A DNA stretch of 6,439 nt from CAYMUB01 sp964393545 (GTDB lineage: Bacteria; Patescibacteriota; Microgenomatia; Daviesbacterales; UBA10151): positions 1-6,439 of the forward strand of contig CAYMUB010000026.1 in assembly GCA_964393545.1 (NCBI GenBank), in the 5' to 3' direction. Of this stretch, positions 6,087-6,439 are shown in pieces; the stretch's first letter is position 1, and every line of letters begins with the position of its first letter. Both the position numbers and the translations under genes were made by a program. Below the pieces are notes generated by a model, which saw only the letters and a program-made list of their open reading frames with translations, was not told the DNA's origin and did not search any database.

Positions 6087-6378
6087 CCGATCTACCTCAG
6101 AGTTTCTTGTAGCTGTTGTTATTTCGGATTGAGTATCTCTTGATGGTTGAGCAGCTTTGTTTTTCTTGGGTAGGATTAATCCTGCTTCCTGGGTTTTCGC
6201 CTCTATCGATAAGCCGGGAGATAGTAGCTCTATTTTTGGCCCATGGTCTTGCTCTGTTGGTTGTAACGGAGCTCCTACATCAGTGACTGGTGCCAGTGTT
6301 AATGCTGAGATTACCGGCTAAACGAGATCCAACACTAGCTAGAGAGCTTTTGATATTCTGTACGCGACTACGCTCCAT
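6087..6378 (-). pseudogene. Probable original 5' end of the propeller gene, split by a frameshift
   Basis: The propeller frame continues upstream without a stop from 6086 to 6317 (77 codons), ending at a TAG at 6318-6320, with no ATG, GTG or TTG in this stretch. It reads as a Pro/Thr/Ser/Lys-rich linker, starting PVISALTLAPVTDVGAP. An ATG at 6376-6378 in another frame reads MERSRVQNIKSSLASVGSRLA, then GNLSINTGTSH before a TGA at 6280-6282. Skipping one base after the Ala codon (6316-6318) joins them as ...GSRLAVISALTLAPVTDVGA, a normal signal peptide with basic n-region and hydrophobic core. The repaired protein would have about 500 residues. A real mutation, a sequencing or assembly indel, or a programmed shift are all possible; no known slippery motif is seen. 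The ATG has no Shine-Dalgarno. Confidence 0.55.
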
Positions 6379-6389
6379 ATATCAAGTTT

Positions 6390-6417
6390 AACATATACAT
6401 CGAATTAATTGTGACAA
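6390..6417 (-). promoter_or_regulatory. Candidate promoter of the propeller gene
   Basis: On the minus strand TTGTCA (6412-6417, five of six matches to TTGACA) is followed after 16 bp by TATGTT (6390-6395, four of six). The -10 ends 11 nt before the ATG at 6378, giving a leader of only a few bases. This supports 6378, rather than the GTG at 6086, as the original start. A perfect TTGACA further upstream in the same direction has no acceptable -10 at 16-18 bp. Confidence 0.3.
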
Positions 6418-6419
6418 CC

Positions 6420-6431
6420 ACATTTAAATGT
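6420..6431. repeat. 12-bp palindrome upstream of the propeller promoter
   Basis: ACATTTAAATGT is a perfect palindrome lying just upstream of the candidate -35 box. It could be a regulator-binding site, but AT-rich palindromes of this length arise easily by chance. The rest of 6379-6439 shows no gene on either strand. Confidence 0.3.
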
Positions 6432-6439
6432 CAAAGAGA

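Noticed and set aside
6280..6378. Stand-alone small gene of 32 codons starting at 6378.
   Set aside because: It overlaps the open upstream part of the propeller frame and makes better sense as that gene's displaced signal peptide.

Overview
The window looks like an AT-rich segment of a bacterial genome from the Candidate Phyla Radiation (Patescibacteria), most likely a Microgenomates-type lineage. That assignment is an inference. It rests on the style of the large secreted proteins: a short basic N-terminus of the form NQKGISHILLP, stacked Ig-like modules, Pro/Thr/Ser linkers, a dockerin module preceded by a small beta domain, and a zincin domain ending in an RRGYYGEYLYD segment. No rRNA, tRNA, CRISPR array or transposase is visible, so the assignment cannot be confirmed here.

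Layout from left to right. (1) Positions 1-69, minus: the first 23 codons of a gene that runs off the left edge. It has a 12-nt Shine-Dalgarno match and a small hairpin directly upstream. (2) 145-1032, minus: a secreted dockerin type I protein. Its last codons contain a GC-rich palindrome that is out of keeping with the surrounding AT-rich DNA. (3) 1075-2064, plus: a polytopic membrane protein of the LPG-synthase-TM / flippase-like family (UPF0104), transcribed divergently from the dockerin gene. (4) 2072-4777, minus: a 901-residue multidomain cell-surface protein with an HExxHxxGxxD metzincin zinc site and a Met-turn. Its stop faces that of gene 3 across 7 bp. (5) 4869-6086, minus: a beta-propeller-like protein with one clear Asp-box. 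Its frame stays open for 77 codons upstream of the GTG start, and a signal-peptide-like start lies in another frame at 6378. This suggests a frameshift near 6282-6317, so the real protein is probably about 500 residues and exported.

Three of the five genes encode exported proteins and one an integral membrane protein of a family linked to lipid or lipid-linked glycan handling, so the region reads as a cell-envelope / cell-surface locus. The propeller and protease genes are co-oriented with a 91-bp gap. That gap holds an 8-bp inverted repeat whose distal arm contains the candidate -35 box of the protease gene. The genes with candidate promoters mostly lack a Shine-Dalgarno sequence and have predicted 5' leaders of only a few bases. 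The partial gene at the left edge, with its 12-nt Shine-Dalgarno, is a sharp contrast.

I see no single complete undescribed system. The strongest leads are the frameshifted propeller gene, the in-frame GC-rich palindrome in the dockerin gene, and the multidomain metzincin with an uncharacterised four-cysteine C-terminal domain.
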